NCBI RefSeq assembly: GCF_047495875.1
Contig: NC_092485.1
Span: 5,218,890-5,282,889, forward strand
Source of the DNA: Pithys albifrons albifrons
Lineage: Eukaryota > Chordata > Aves > Passeriformes > Thamnophilidae
Direction: 5' to 3'
DNA length: 64,000 bases
The translations under genes were made by a program, and so were the position numbers. This document shows, piece after piece, positions 22,903-34,740 of the stretch (the first letter of the stretch is position 1; each line of letters begins with the position of its first letter). Below the pieces are notes generated by a model. It did no database searches. It had not been told where the DNA came from and saw only the letters and a list, made by a program, of their open reading frames with translations.

Positions 22903-23242
22903 ACTGTGATTCTCCCCCTTGTGCTTAAGGAGACCGAGATCCTGAAGAAACCCCCAAGTTCTGAGCACTTTCCCGTGTCTCAAACCTTTGGAGAAGGGCA
23001 TGAAACATTTCTTTTAAAAAAAGAAACCTATTTGCATATTTTGCATAACTTAGCAGGAGACACTGTGTGGTTTTGCTCTCCCCCCAGAGCCATGTGCAGC
23101 TCTGCTTTGATCCAGTTCCTCCCAGCAGCCAGAAAGCCCAGCCATGCAGAAACCCACCAGGGATGGCACTTGGAGGAGCTGGGGACACCACAGGCCCTTA
23201 CCCCTGCTTGGGACCCCCTGGCACTGCCCTGTGCTGCTCCAT
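22903..23242. other. Unique sequence
   Basis: No repeat or gene recognised. A short AT-rich patch lies at 23010-23050. Confidence 0.5.
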
Positions 23243-23480
23243 CTCAGAATCACACACTGGTTTGGGTTGGGAGAGACCCTGAAAGTCCCCCAGTCCAACC
23301 CCCTGCCCAGGCAGGGCCACCTGGAGCAGGTGACACCAGAGCTCAGCCAGCTGGGCTTGGGGTGTCTCCAGAGAGGCAGATTCCTCACCCTCCCTGGGCA
23401 GCTGGTCCCGTGCTCTGCCACCTCCATGGAAAGAAATTCTCCCTCACGTTGAGGTGGAACTTGTGTTTTAGTTCTCAGGG
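23243..23480 (-). mobile_element. CR1 LINE fragment, 3' end, distinct subfamily
   Basis: Reversed CR1 with ggtttgggttgggagagacc, gtctccagagaggcagattc, ctccctgggcagctggtccc, gtgctctgccacctccatgg and ttgaggtggaacttgtgttt. The glue words (gtctccagagag, gtgctctgc) identify a subfamily different from the gggcaacctgtgcc type. Confidence 0.9.
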
Positions 23481-24982
23481 GCTCTGCCACAACAGCCAGA
23501 GCAAAGTCTGGCTCATCAAGGGTTAAACAATGACATTTTGGGACAATTCCCTGGCAATGGAGAGTTGTCTGAATGACTGAAAACAGAGTCCTCTCCTCCA
23601 AAGTGCCCAGGACACTCCCCACTGCCTCAGAGAGCCAAGGGCCTCTCCTGGCTCTGCAGCTCATCCTTTAAGTGGCCTCCTGACTGTCCTTCCTGACCCC
23701 CAGGGTGGGGTGGGGACAGTGGGGTGCCCCCCTGTGCTGCAGCCCCCCTGGAGGCCTCAGACAGGCAGAGAAGGGCCCGGGGGTCCCTCTCCTGGGGGCT
23801 CTCTGGGTCAGTTGGCTGCTGGCAGATGCAGCTCCCGTTTGCTGCCTCCCTCTCCCCAGCAATCCAGCTCTCTGCAATCAGCAGCAGCACCCAGAGCACG
23901 GGAGAGAGCCAAGAATGTCCCCTCAGTTAATAAGATAACAATTTACCATGTGCTGGGCTTTCATTGCCTCTGCCTCCCCTCAAACACAGCAGCAGACATG
24001 TGGAGTTGCCTCTAAGTAATTTAGGAGAAAGGCTGCTCTGATTCCAATCCCCCATCCACCCTGTTCCCATCCAGCAATGCTTCTTGTCACCAGCCAACAG
24101 CATTTCAAATATTTACAGCCCTGTCTTTTCCCTGGGGAAGGATCAGAATAAATCATTGGAGCCTGCAATAAATCAAAAATTAATCTCCCAAAAGCACGAG
24201 GCCTGTCCGAGCCCTCAAATAACAAGCAGCAGAATTTATCAAGGAAACTGGGGCTGGTGTCTGCATGGCACTGCCAGGGGGATATGGATGGGCTGGCAGG
24301 GCAGGGAGCTCAGCCAGGGGGCTCAGGCACAGGGGGACACAGGTGGGGTGGGGCACTGGGGGCATTAAATACCCCCTTCCCCTGGCACTCACATGGGGTT
24401 GTTCCCCCTCTGGCATCTGGAAGTGGCAGCTCCTGGTCCTGGGCATTCCCAGCTCTGGAGCAGGGAGTGCTGGTGCCCAGTGCAGCCCCAGGGAATAAAT
24501 CTCCAGGTGTTTTAGGGCAGCCCTGGGCCTGCTCAGCCCTCCCAGGGATGGCACACCTGGAGCTCACAGGGACCAGCACTGAGAGGGGCAGGAGGAGGGA
24601 GTTACAAGGTCCTTTAAGTGATAATGGTCATTTCTTTTGCCTTTTCCAAAATATAAACACCAAATATACTCATCCTATTGGCATATCTTGATAATAACCA
24701 ATTTAAAGTAATTTTAATAGGACATTATGTTTCTAAATCTCCATTGCACTGTGGAGATACACAGAGATACAGATGTTTGCCACAAAGGTGGGCACCTCCC
24801 AACTCAAAAGCCCCCCTGGGGCTGCAGGAGGGCTCAGCTCGCAGCCCATGGGTAGGAAACAGCTCCCAGAGCTCAAGTGGTTCCTGGAAAAGGAACTGCC
24901 CTGGTTTTTCCAGGAAAAGTCAGAAAAGAAACTGCTCTGCCTGCACACAGGAACAGCACAGAAGCCCTCAGGGCAGGAGGAA
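23481..24982. other. Unique sequence, 1.5 kb
   Basis: No gene recognised. 24610-24760 is AT-rich with words such as ataataaccaatttaaag and could be conserved non-coding DNA. Confidence 0.45.
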
Positions 24983-25133
24983 CCAGAGTCATTTGGGTTG
25001 GAAATGACCCCCAGGACCATCGAGTCCAATCTGTGTCCGATGCCCACCTTGTCACCCAGCCCAGGGCACTGAGAGTCACGTCCAGTTGTTCCTTGGACAC
25101 CTCCAGGGGTGGGGACTCCACCCAGGAGAGGTT
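24983..25133 (-). mobile_element. CR1 LINE fragment, 3' end
   Basis: Reversed CR1: gtcatttgggttggaaatga, ccatcgagtccaatctgtgt, ttgtcacccagcccagggca, ttccttggacacctccaggg, gtggggactccaccc. About 150 bp. Confidence 0.9.
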
Positions 25134-26684
25134 GGTCAGGAGTTCTCTGCTCCTGGAAACAGGAGGGGAAAGGCCCAGGGGCTGAGCATCTGCTCTCCTG
25201 CCACAGGAGGGACCTTCCCCAGGGCCATCAGGGTGGGCTCTGGCTCAGCAGGGTCTGGCTGCAGCAGAGCCCACCTGGATTGTTGGATTTTCCAGCAGAT
25301 CTCTCTAGATTTGTGCTCTGGGTGGAAACAACTCCCTGCAGTGAGTGGAGCTCCAAGTGCTTCTTGGCTGCTTTGATGTGGATCACATGGAAAAACAGGG
25401 GGAGGGGAGCAAAGAGTTTGCTGCAATTCTCCTACAGTCTCTGGAGCTTTTTTTCCATGGGAGGAAGCCCATGCAGAGGAGATGCTGCTCAGCCCCAGGA
25501 CCAGCTCTAACACCACACACTCTGCTCCCAGCTCCCTCATTCCCCCCTCCCAAGGCCCTGCCATCCCACTAATGATCAATCCCCAGCTCTGTCACTGCCA
25601 CACTTTAAAAAGCTGATTTATCTGAATATCAAAATAGCTCTTCCCCCACTCCCAGCCATTCTATCGCTTTTCCTGCAGCAGGCAAAAAATTTCCTTTTGA
25701 TCTTCTTTCCCCCCTCTTTGCAACAAATTAAGACAAAACTCATCTGTAGTAATTGCTCCCCACAGAGTTACTACGGGCACCTCCTCGCTCTGCACCAGCT
25801 GAGGATGGAGTTGTTTAGTCAATCTCATAAAAGACAGATGAAGAGATTAGAGGAATTTATTGAGACGACCCCAACTGTGCAGAGATAGTGCAAATATTTA
25901 CCTGGAGGCTGTTGTGGAGTCCCCTGGAGCACGTGGGGACAGCTCTGACACTCCTCTCTCCCACTTGGCTCTCATTGAGGCTCCTCAGCACGTGTGGAGC
26001 CCCCGAACTGCAGAGCCCGGGGGGTTTGGGGCTGCTGTTAATACATGTATGCAAACATTGGTTTTTAAGAACCATGATTTATAAGGTGTCAGAGCTCAAA
26101 GGCTGCCTGAGTTGGGCAGCAAATTAACTTGGGAAGTGCCAGGGAGCATTAGTGTGAGTGACAAGCAAAGAGCCTGAACCGGGTCAGCGAATTTGTGAGG
26201 GGCCTCAGCACTCCCCTTAATGGAATCAGAGCGAGCTCTAACAATAAATTAATCTCTGTCAATAACACACATAATGGGGCTTCCCTGACGGGCAAGTCCC
26301 TGGGATGAAGCTCCTCCTGCACAGCACCATGGACAGCAACGTGCCCATGTGGGTGCTGCAGAGCCCTCGGTCACCCCTGGGGAATGGCCAGGTGCCTTGG
26401 GGACCCCAGGGACTGGGGGGCTGCTCTTGGGATGCCGTTCTGCTGGACAGGTCCCTGGAGATCAGGGAAGGGTCAGGAGACTTGGCTGTGCCTGCTGGAG
26501 AAGGGATCTCACCAAGGTCTGAGCACAGGGCTCAGCATCACAGTTCTGGTAAAATTGCCCTTCCCTCTTCATCCATCTCCCCTTGACTGGGGCAGATAAA
26601 CAGACCTGTTATTCCTCCAGATGCACCAGCAACAAGGGCCCAGCTCAGCCCCCTGGGTGCAGCCTCAAAAGTGGGGATGAATAG
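25134..26684. other. Unique sequence, 1.55 kb
   Basis: No gene recognised. AT-rich patches at 25560-25760 and 26215-26280 (aacaataaattaatctctg) may be conserved non-coding DNA. Confidence 0.45.
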
Positions 26685-26950
26685 AATAGAATCAAGTCAC
26701 AGAATGATTTAGGCCAGAAAAGACCTCCAGGATCATCAAGTCCAAGCTGTGCCCATCCCCACCTTGTCCCCCAGCCCAGAGCTCTGAGTGCCACATCCAG
26801 TCCTTCCTTGGACACCTCCAGGGGTGGGGACTCCAAACCTCCCTGGGCAGCCCCTTCCAATGCCTGACCACCCTTTCCATGGAGAAATCCCTCCGGGTGT
26901 CCCACCTGAACCTGCCCTGGCACAGCCTGAGGCCGTTCCCTCTCATCTAT
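26685..26950 (-). mobile_element. CR1 LINE fragment, partner of the 38.5 kb copy
   Basis: Reversed CR1 with atagaatagaatcaagtcac at its 3' tail, then gatttaggccagaaaagacc, ccagcccagagctctgagtg, aggggtggggactccaaacc, cctgaccaccctttccatgg. Its body and about 44 bp of its 3' flank (26660-26700) match, in inverse orientation, the copy ending at 38705. Confidence 0.95.
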
Positions 26951-27075
26951 GAAAATATCCTGAGTTGAAAGAGGCCCACGAGGACTGTCAAGTCCAACTC
27001 TTGGCCTTGCACAGGACCCCCCAGCATTGATGGCTCCTTCCTGAGCAGCTGATCCAATCCCCAAACATGCTGGTT
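26951..27075 (-). mobile_element. CR1 LINE fragment, another subfamily
   Basis: Reversed CR1 of the type with aatatcctgagttgaaagag, gcccacgaggactgtcaagt, ccaactcttggccttgcaca, ggaccccccagcattgatgg and gatccaatccccaaacatgc. It abuts the previous CR1 and is more diverged. Confidence 0.75.
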
Positions 27076-27554
27076 TAAGCAGTAAAACCAAGTGACAACT
27101 TTGGGTGTGTCCCTGTCTCCCTGTAACTGCTGCAGGATGACAAAGACTTCCCACCTCCTGCTTGCTCCCTCAGTGCTAAACATCAAGGCAGCAAAGTTTT
27201 TATTTATAAAGTTATTCTGAGGTTTTAACAGGTTTTCTACAAAATTTGCCAACTGTGTATTCACGTGGGTGTGTGTTGACTTGAGTGTTGTGCTTGGCAG
27301 GAGTTACACAGATGAGAGATTCCTCCCCTCAAAAGCAAAGCCTCCTTCCATCTCCTCACACTCCTTTCTCCCTCTCCTCACCCCTCTGCCCAGCCATCAA
27401 TCACATTCCAGCAGCACATCCATCCACTGTGTAATTATCCACCAGGATGTTTTATGGCTGCAGCTCTCCAGCAGCATTTCCATTCCTCGTTCCCCACACA
27501 GCTACAAACACCCATCTGCTCTCTCTCTAATTGCTCCTCCAGGTCATACAAACA

Positions 27555-28109
27555 CACAATGGGTTGGGTTGGGAGAGATTAAAGATCACCCAGTGCCACC
27601 CCTGCCATGGGCAGGGACACCTCCCACCAGCCCAGGGTGCTCCAAGTTTATTCAACCTTGGGCACTCCCAGGGATGGGGCAGCCTCAGCTTCTCTGGGCA
27701 TCCTGTGCCAGAGTCTGCCCATTCTTTCCTAATGTCCCATCTAACCTCTGAAGCCATTCCCTGTGTTCTGTCCCTCCAGGCTCTTGGAAATAGTCCCTCT
27801 CCATCTTTTCTGTGGCTCATTCAGGCACTGCAAGGCCACAGTTGGGTCACCCCAAAGCTTCTCTTCTCCAGGCTGGACAATCCCAACTCTCCCAGCCTTT
27901 CCTCCCAGCAGAGCTGCTCCATCCCAGTGATCATCCTGGTGCCTCCTCTGGACTGGCTCCAACAGCTCCATCCCATTGTCCTGGTGCTTCCTCTGGACTG
28001 GCTCCAACAGCCCCATGTCCTCCCTGTGCTGGCACCCAGAGCTGGAGGGGTCTCACCTGAGCAGGGCAGAATCCCCTCCCATGGATCTGCTTCCCCATTC
28101 CCCTTCCCC
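27555..28109 (-). mobile_element. CR1 LINE fragment, longest in the window
   Basis: Reversed CR1 of about 550 bp: atgggttgggttgggagaga, gggacacctcccaccagccc, cttctctgggcatcctgtgc, gctcattcaggcactgcaag, cttctcttctccaggctgga, ctcctctggactggctccaa, acccagagctggaggggtct. A block of about 45 bp including ctggtgcctcctctggactg is tandemly duplicated (about 27928-27972 and 27973-28014). The truncated 5' side lies in the 3' untranslated part of the LINE. Confidence 0.95.
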
Positions 28110-28589
28110 TGGGGGTCCTTGCTTTGCTCAGGGCCCACAGAACTCAGCTGTGCCTGAGCCTCAGGCAGAGCAGGAGCCAAGGCTGAGTTTAAGCCCAGCT
28201 CAGGGTCTCCCCCAGAAAAAGCAGGGAGTGTTTTCCTGGTCCCTCTGGACACCACAAACCACTGGGATTCTCCAAATGAACAGAACATCCCAAGGCAAAT
28301 ATCTTTGCTGCAGCTCAAGAAGCAAAATGCCTCCTTAGCCCACAGGCAGCTGCTCTGCTGAGCAGGCTCCAGCCAGGACCCAGCTCCACACAGCCCTCCC
28401 ACAGACAAATTAACTGCATTTCACCAATCCCTCACTGAAACCAGCCCAGCTCCTCACCCAGGGCCTCAGAGCCTGCCAGCCATGCAGGATTTATGGATTA
28501 CTTCTGATTTACACATGTTGGGTTTTATTCTCACCATATCCCTGGTTTATGTGATGTTTCTCCCACTCCTATTTGTCTCTTCCTTGCAG
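28110..28589. other. Unique sequence ending in a strong 3' splice-site context
   Basis: No repeat recognised. The last 45 bases before 28590 form a pyrimidine-rich tract (tttctcccactcctatttgt, ctcttccttgcag) preceded by plausible branch-point words. This is the best 3' splice site seen in the window. Confidence 0.4.
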
Positions 28590-28878
28590 ATGGACACACC
28601 AGAGGAGGGAGGAGTGGACTCCAGAGCTGGTTGCAGAAGAAACATCTCAATACAGAGCCTTGGGCTGCAGCAGCTCTTCCAATGCCTTCTCCAAACCCCT
28701 CCTCGAAGCAGCAGGAAGTTGTTTACAGTCCCACAAAGAGGCTCTTTATTTGCCACAATTACTACCAAGAACGTACAGAAAGAAACAAATTATGGAAAAA
28801 TTGCTAGACAGCCTTTTCCTGCCAAAACAAAGGCTGCTCTTGGCTCAGGCTTTGGTTGTCTGGGACCATGCAGAGTGA
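28590..28878 (+). other. Possible exon of an unknown gene
   Basis: Begins immediately after the cag at 28587-28589. Two frames stay open. One, reaching TGA at 28876-28878, gives about 95 residues of ordinary composition with a basic/hydrophobic end (KKQIMEKLLDSLFLPKQRLL). The other runs to 29060 in the overlapping frame. This is not inside a tandem repeat, unlike most open frames here. No family is recognised, no clear 5' splice site or poly(A) signal follows within the next kilobase, and two open frames argue against real coding constraint. It may be a non-coding exon or chance. Confidence 0.2.
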
Positions 28879-30064
28879 TTTGCTGCTTCCCTGGAGGGAA
28901 AGGGAAATTCTGGCCCTGTTGTCACTCAGGTTTACTGGGATGGGGGTTTATGGTCACCAGAGGAGGGGAAGAGGCAGAGGGATATTGCCAGTGGAGACGG
29001 GGGCAGAGAGGGGAGGACAGAACGTGCTCCCTTGGGGCATCTGAGCTTGTCAAGGCATGAGGAGCTAAAACTGGTTCCTCCCTGACATGCTGAAAGGAAC
29101 CTGGGACTGCCACACAATTCCCCTTCCAAACACAGGGATGTTTATCCTGCAGCAATTTTCCATCATTACCCTGACAGTCCCTGACAGCCCCATGGCAGGA
29201 GCAGACCTGGCAGCTCCTTCCACCCCCTGGTGCTGCTCTCCAGATTTCTGATTATTTCAGGGAGTTCTGACAAGACATCCCAGGTCAGGAAAGATGAATC
29301 GAGGTTCAGTTTGGCTCCACCAGGGACAAGGAGCAGTTTGGCCTCTGAGTACAGGGACAAAGGCACCTCCAGCTGCTCAGGGATCCAGAGGGTGGAGAGC
29401 TGGGCAAGCATCTCCCTTTCTGCAGGCAGAGATCTGGTGGAAGGGTTGTGCCCAGAGCTGTGTTTTCCTCTGGCTCTGGCTGGATTCAATTTTAAATTGC
29501 TTTCCTTCCTTTGAAATCTCACTGGGAACTTTCCCATAAGGCTCATCTAAACTTTCCTCTCTTGACTTTCAACTCAATGAAAATTTTCATGGAATTTGCC
29601 CTCCCTGGGAGAAAGATAAAGCCTGGTTTTCATTAGAACAACAAACAACAAAGAAAGCTTGAATTTCCACATGAAAAGTTTCATTGCTCAGGTATCAATC
29701 AGCTTCTGCCTTTTTGTCTTTTCAGGCTGGTGAGGAAAGCAATGGGGATGGAGGGAAAACCCAAGCCCCAAACCTCGGGAATTTTGTTCTTTCAACCTGT
29801 TCTGATCCTTCTCTGGGATCCAGTTGGCTCTGCTGTCCTTGTGATGATGTAGAAATGTTGTCCTGCAGCTCAGCCTTCCCTGCTGCTCCCCAGACCTCCC
29901 CTGAAGACACAACACGTGGCTTTTCTCTTCCCCTTGCTCCACTATTGGGCTCCTGCAGAGCTCTGGGTGTGCCACAGCCCCAGGGCTGCTTTGGGGAGCT
30001 GAGGGAGCCCCAACAACCTCCAGTGCTGCTGCCAAGTCACCTGTTCTCCTGGTTCTTACCTGGC
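28879..30064. other. Unique sequence
   Basis: No repeat or gene recognised. 29560-29700 is AT-rich. Open frames on either strand have no recognisable domain. Confidence 0.5.
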
Positions 30065-30182
30065 AAACCAGGCCAGGTTGGACAGGGCTTGGAGCAACCT
30101 GGGCTAGTGGAAGGTGTCCCTGCCCATGGCAGGGGGTGGCAGTGGATGATCTTTAAGGTCCCTTCCAACCCAAACCAGTCAG
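30065..30182 (+). mobile_element. CR1 LINE fragment, 3' end
   Basis: Forward CR1: caggccaggttggacagggc, gagcaacctgggctagtgga, tccctgcccatggcaggggg, taaggtcccttccaaccc, aaaccagtcag. About 115 bp. Confidence 0.95.
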
Positions 30183-30940
30183 ATTTGGGGATTCCTTCAG
30201 CTGCATCAGGCAGGGCTTAGCCCAGAGCAGAACACTGAGGGTTTCATTTCCAAGCCTGGGGTGAAGGAGCAGCAGCCACAGGCACAGCTGGGACGGAGGA
30301 GGGCTCTGCTCTGCCCCGTGGCAGCTGCTGATGGGCACCAGGCAGGGACTAACCCAGCTCCTGCCGCTGATAAAGCCCCCAGGATGGCCCTGCATGGCAT
30401 TAACTCCTCCCCCAGGCAGGTGTGGGGAGCTGCAGAGCTCCCAGGGCCGGGAGAGGGACCAGGGGAGCTGTAATTGCTGCTCATGCAGGAGAGGACACTT
30501 CACTCCCACGGCAAAGCGCTGAGCAAGTCGTACAGAACGTACAATACATAACCAACAGCTCATTATTTATAATAACCAGTGCATGTTACACTCACCCCAT
30601 ACCCAAAGTGATTTCTGAGCCAGTGGTGAGGATTAAAAGCAAATTCTTGCACTGAATCAGGAGCAAACCCTGTTAGAAACTGTTCCTGAACTCACCTCCC
30701 TGACCCAGTTGGTCCAGTTGTGGAAACACCCACATTGAATCTTTTGCTGCTTTTCTGGTTTTTAATGTATCAATCACCAGCTCAGCACTTCACATCTCTC
30801 AGGATCCATCCACAGGTGTCAACACCCAAATCCAGACCTGGACAGCACCCAGACATGAGCTTTGAGCTTGTAGCTCATGGGATTTACAAGACACATGAAT
30901 TGCACAGACTCCCACGTGCAGTGAACTCACTCCTGTATCA
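30183..30940. other. Unique sequence
   Basis: No gene recognised. An AT-rich patch at 30530-30650 contains acataaccaacagctcatta. Confidence 0.5.
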
Positions 30941-31017
30941 TCCCTGCCCATGGGGGGAGGGTTGGAACTCTGTGATCTTTAAAAGTCCCTTCCAGCCCAA
31001 ACCATTCTGGGATTTTA
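30941..31017 (+). mobile_element. Short CR1 LINE tail
   Basis: Only the last 75 bp remain: ccctgcccatggggggaggg, tgatctttaaaagtcccttc, cagcccaaaccattctggga. Confidence 0.85.
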
Positions 31018-31654
31018 TTGCCCCCACAACACATTCAGGGGTCACAAAGTCACCTGGGACCTACACACAGGGGTAACCCCCAGCACTAACACCCCCTCAC
31101 ACCCTTCACTCACACCTTTTCCCACAGGCAGCTCCTGTGCCCAAGATTTAAGTGACAACATCTCTAATATTTAGCACTCATAGCGTGGTGTATTCATTTG
31201 CTGTATGCACAAACATGAACTAATTAGCAGACTTAATTAGTGTGATGCTGCAAAGTGAAGAATGAAGGAGAAACATGGAAGAGGCAGAGCAGAGGGGGAG
31301 GGGGAGGGAGAGGGAAGAAAGAGGGAATACAAAAGACCAAGACTTGAGAGAGACACATAAATAAAAGGTCTGTATAAAAATAGAAGCCAGATTGTTCTCC
31401 CTTATTTATGCCCATCATGGCTCTGTGTACCAACAGCTGAAAGAAGGATTCCCACCAGGAGCCCTGAGCCAGCCCTGGGGGAACAGGCACTGCCAGCCAG
31501 GAGTGACAGCCAGTCCTTCCTCTCCCTCCTTCCCTGTCAGAGTGTGGGTCCCTGGACCATCTCCCCACCTCCAGCCACAGCTCCTGCCAGCTTTGCCCCC
31601 CATCCCTGGGCCTCTGGCAGAACAGTCTGGCTGGAAACAGGCTGGAGGAATCAG
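31018..31654. other. Unique sequence with a purine-rich tract
   Basis: No gene recognised. 31285-31325 is a purine-only stretch (gggggagggggagggagag). 31140-31250 is AT-rich with attaattag-type words. Confidence 0.5.
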
Positions 31655-31990
31655 AGGATCATGGAATGGTTTGGGTTGGAAGGGACCTTAAAGATCTTCC
31701 ACTGCCACACCTCCCACCAGCCCAGGTTGCTCCAAGTCCTGTCCAGCCTGGCCTTGGACACTCCCAGGGCTGGGGCAGCCACAGCTTCTCTGGGCAACCT
31801 GTGCCAGGGCCTGCCCACCCTCCCAGACAGGAATTCCTTCCCAATATCCCGCCTATCCCAGCCCTCTGGCAGTTTGAAGCCATTCCCCTTGTCCTCCAGA
31901 CACCTGTAAATACTCTCCACCTTTCTTGCCAGCTCTCTTCAGGTACTGACAGGCCACTGTGAGGTCATCCCAAATCCTTCTCTGTTCCAA
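31655..31990 (-). mobile_element. CR1 LINE fragment, 3' end
   Basis: Reversed CR1: gatcatggaatggtttgggt, tggaagggaccttaaagatc, cagcctggccttggacactc, ttctctgggcaacctgtgcc, gtttgaagccattccccttg, ggccactgtgaggtcatccc. About 335 bp, with a small deletion of the cccctgccatgggcagg segment near 31706. Confidence 0.95.
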
Positions 31991-32559
31991 CCGACCTCCA
32001 CATGGGAGGAGATTTGGAGAGCAAAGAGGGGCTAAAACCATTGCAAGGAAAACCGCTGAGAGGCAGCACAGGAGCCCCAGCACCTCCTCTCTGAGCACCC
32101 TGGTTGGAGACCCCTAAGGCCACACTCAGGCACCAAATCCTGGCCACTTAGTAGGAATATGGATCCTGTACATCGAATGTGCATCAAAACTCACATTCAA
32201 AGCCCCAGATTTGGAGGTGCTCACCCCCCCTCCTTCCTCACCATCCAAAGTTTAGTCACAAAGCACTCGGGGTTCCTCCTCCACCTCAATCCCCTTCTCC
32301 CTGGGAAAGCAAAGCACGCTGAGGAGAAGAGCAGCGCTCAAAAACCTTCCTTCTCTCCCCCAGGGAGAAGCCATTTACTTTCCCAAGCATCAGCCAGCTC
32401 GGGTTTTCATCCTGCCCACCGCTCCTCCAGAAGATGAAAGACTCGCCGGATTTCTCTCTGCCTCCCGGTCTGTGCTGCCCTACACCACACACTGCGGATG
32501 GGAAGGCATTAAGGCTCTCAAGTAGAGAATTTCTCAAGGCAATATTGACTAAAAGGTTT
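31991..32559. other. Unique sequence
   Basis: No gene or repeat recognised. Confidence 0.5.
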
Positions 32560-32830
32560 CCTTAAATGTCCCCTGATCGGCTGCATTTGATGGGTTTAAA
32601 GCCAGTCGAGAGCCGGGGCGGATTCGGAGCCCGCGGGGCCGGAGCTCGCAGACATCGCTTTAATTACACGAACCCTCCCCTGCCCACCCGCGGCACGGTG
32701 ACATTTCGCGACAACGAGCTGGTCCCTGCGTGTCTCCACGAGCCACAGCAGGGAAAAAGGAGCCCGCAGGGGTACTTGGGGCTGCCACGTGCTGGGCAGT
32801 GCCAGGACGCTCCCGCTGCCCTCCCTCGCA
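32560..32830. promoter_or_regulatory. Small CpG-rich patch
   Basis: CpG dinucleotides are locally dense (gagccggggcggattcgg, cccgcggggccggagctcgc, gacatttcgcgacaacgagc) against a CpG-poor surround, with an embedded homeodomain-like tttaattacacg at 32659-32670. It could be an enhancer or minor promoter. A 101-codon plus-strand frame (32566-32871) spans it but matches no family. Confidence 0.4.
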
Positions 32831-33004
32831 GAGCCCAGGGGTCACTCCCTGCCTGTGTCCCAAGTGTTTAGGGTGAGCTGAAACCAATATGATGACTTGT
32901 ATCTAAACCCAGCTCAGTCTGGATGGAGGAGATGAAGGGTCAGAGCCCCAGAGCACAGCAGCAGCCTGGGCAGAGGTGAGGAGCTGAGCTCCTTCTGCCC
33001 TTCC

Positions 33005-33398
33005 CTGCTCCCTCCCCAGCACTGGGATCGTGCCCATCTTCCCTCTGCCCTCCCTTGCTCCCTTCCCAGCACTAGGATTGTGCCCATCTCCCCTCTCCCT
33101 CCCCAGCACTGGGATTGTGCCCATCTCCCCTCTCCCTCCCCAGCACTGGGATCGTGCCCATCTCCCCTCTCCCTTCCCTGCTCCCTTCCCAGCACTGGGA
33201 TTGTGCCCATCTCCCCTCTCCCTCCCCAGCACTGGGATCGTGCCTATCTCCCCTCTCCCTTCCCTGCTCCCTCACCAGCACTGGGATCATGCCCATCTCC
33301 CCTTCCCTGTTCCCTCCCCACCACTGGGATCGTGCCCATCTCCCCTCTGCCCTTCCCTGCTCCCTCCCCAGCACTGGGATCGTGCCCATCTCCCCTCT
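33005..33398. repeat. 37-bp minisatellite, about 9 copies
   Basis: Unit actgggatcgtgcccatctc followed by ccctctccctccccagc. Longer units insert a second ttccctgctccctccc block. Pyrimidine-rich on the plus strand. Confidence 0.93.
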
Positions 33399-33849
33399 CA
33401 GGCAGCAAACCCATGGCAGCAGCTGCAGGGTTTAGGAAAGCTGAATTTTCCTAAAATAGATCTCTATCCCCTGATATTCCAGCACTGCTCCTGCTGTCAG
33501 GGCATAAAAAGCTGCGTGTTGTCGTTCCCACTCCTCTAAACCTGATGTTGATGTGCTTTAAATGTTATCTATCCTGTGCAGGAAAAGAGCCTCCTCCTGG
33601 AACAATAACAACAACTTCCACACATCTCTCCCAGCTCCCATTTCCAGTAAATCTTTAATTAAAATTCCTGCTGGTGCCCAGCCCCATTGATTAGCTGAGG
33701 GGCTGCTGGTGGAGGTAGAGGAGCCCAGGGACAGCCAGACCTCACTCCCAAAGAATTACATCCCATGGCTTTTGGTTAGTGCTGGATGCTGAGGGCCTGG
33801 GCTATGGCTCCAACCTCCCCTTGAATCCCCAGACCCAAATTACAGGGGG
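33399..33849. other. Unique sequence
   Basis: No gene or repeat recognised. An AT-rich patch lies at 33640-33700. Confidence 0.5.
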
Positions 33850-34740
33850 GTTTCATGGGGAGAAAATCAATTTATTGTACACACACAGAGACTGAGCCTT
33901 AAAACGAGGCAGGAAAATGATATCACAGTGAAGAGAGACCCAAGAGGTCCAGCCCCCAGAAGGATGGACACAAGTGCCAGAGGCACAAAGTCCCTTGAGA
34001 CCTCTGGGTCTGAGTGGCAAAACTCAGCCAGTCTGCCCTGGCTTCCCAAAAACAGGAACACAAAGTCCCTCAGAGAGACAGCAAAGCTGAGCTGAGAAGC
34101 TCCAGAATCACAGCCAGGAAAAGACAAACAAAAATAAGGAGAAATAATGATGTTTAAATTCTTCCTTAATAATGCAGCCTGGAGAGAAACTGGAGAGCTG
34201 GGGCTGTAGAGAGAGGCTGGATAAAGCCCTGCTGCTGCAGGAGGGCTCAGAGCAGCTGCTCTGCTCCGGGGGAGGGAGGGCAGAGGGGCTGACAGGGGGC
34301 TGGGGGGTGTTTCAGGCCATCATCACGCTGGGCTTTCACCTGATATCACAGCCCCAGGTGCCTGTGCTGTCTGGAGGCTGCACTGCAGGCTGGGGACCCA
34401 CCTTGGAGCCTCCCAAAGCCTGAGGTGTGTCAGTGCTGCCGCAGGACAGGTCCTGCAGGGGGGTGGCTGTCACCACAGCACGGGGCTGGCTGAACTCCCC
34501 CTGCTCTGCTAAAGACTCCACTGTTTCAGCAGCTTGGAGGTGCTCAGCACTCCCAGCCCCTGGTGGGGAGGGAGCTGTGAGAGGCAGGAGGATCAGAGGG
34601 AGCCTGAGCTGTGCCCTCAGCTGAGAGGGGAGTGCTGAGAGGCAGCAGCAGAGACTTTCCTCACTAATGGCTTTGAGCTGGCAGAGCTGAGCTCTCCCAG
34701 AGATGCTCCACCACTTCATACAGAGCCCTTTGTCACCACA
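33850..34740 (-). other. Possible 3' end of a minus-strand transcript
   Basis: On the minus strand an AATAAA hexamer (plus positions 33871-33876, tttatt) sits between gtgtgtgtac upstream and a downstream stretch that becomes T/C-rich, as in vertebrate 3' ends. Upstream on the minus strand there are non-repeat open frames of 86 codons (33867-34127) and 127 codons (34336-34719). Neither resembles a known protein. One hexamer in 64 kb is expected many times by chance, so this is only a hint. Confidence 0.15.
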
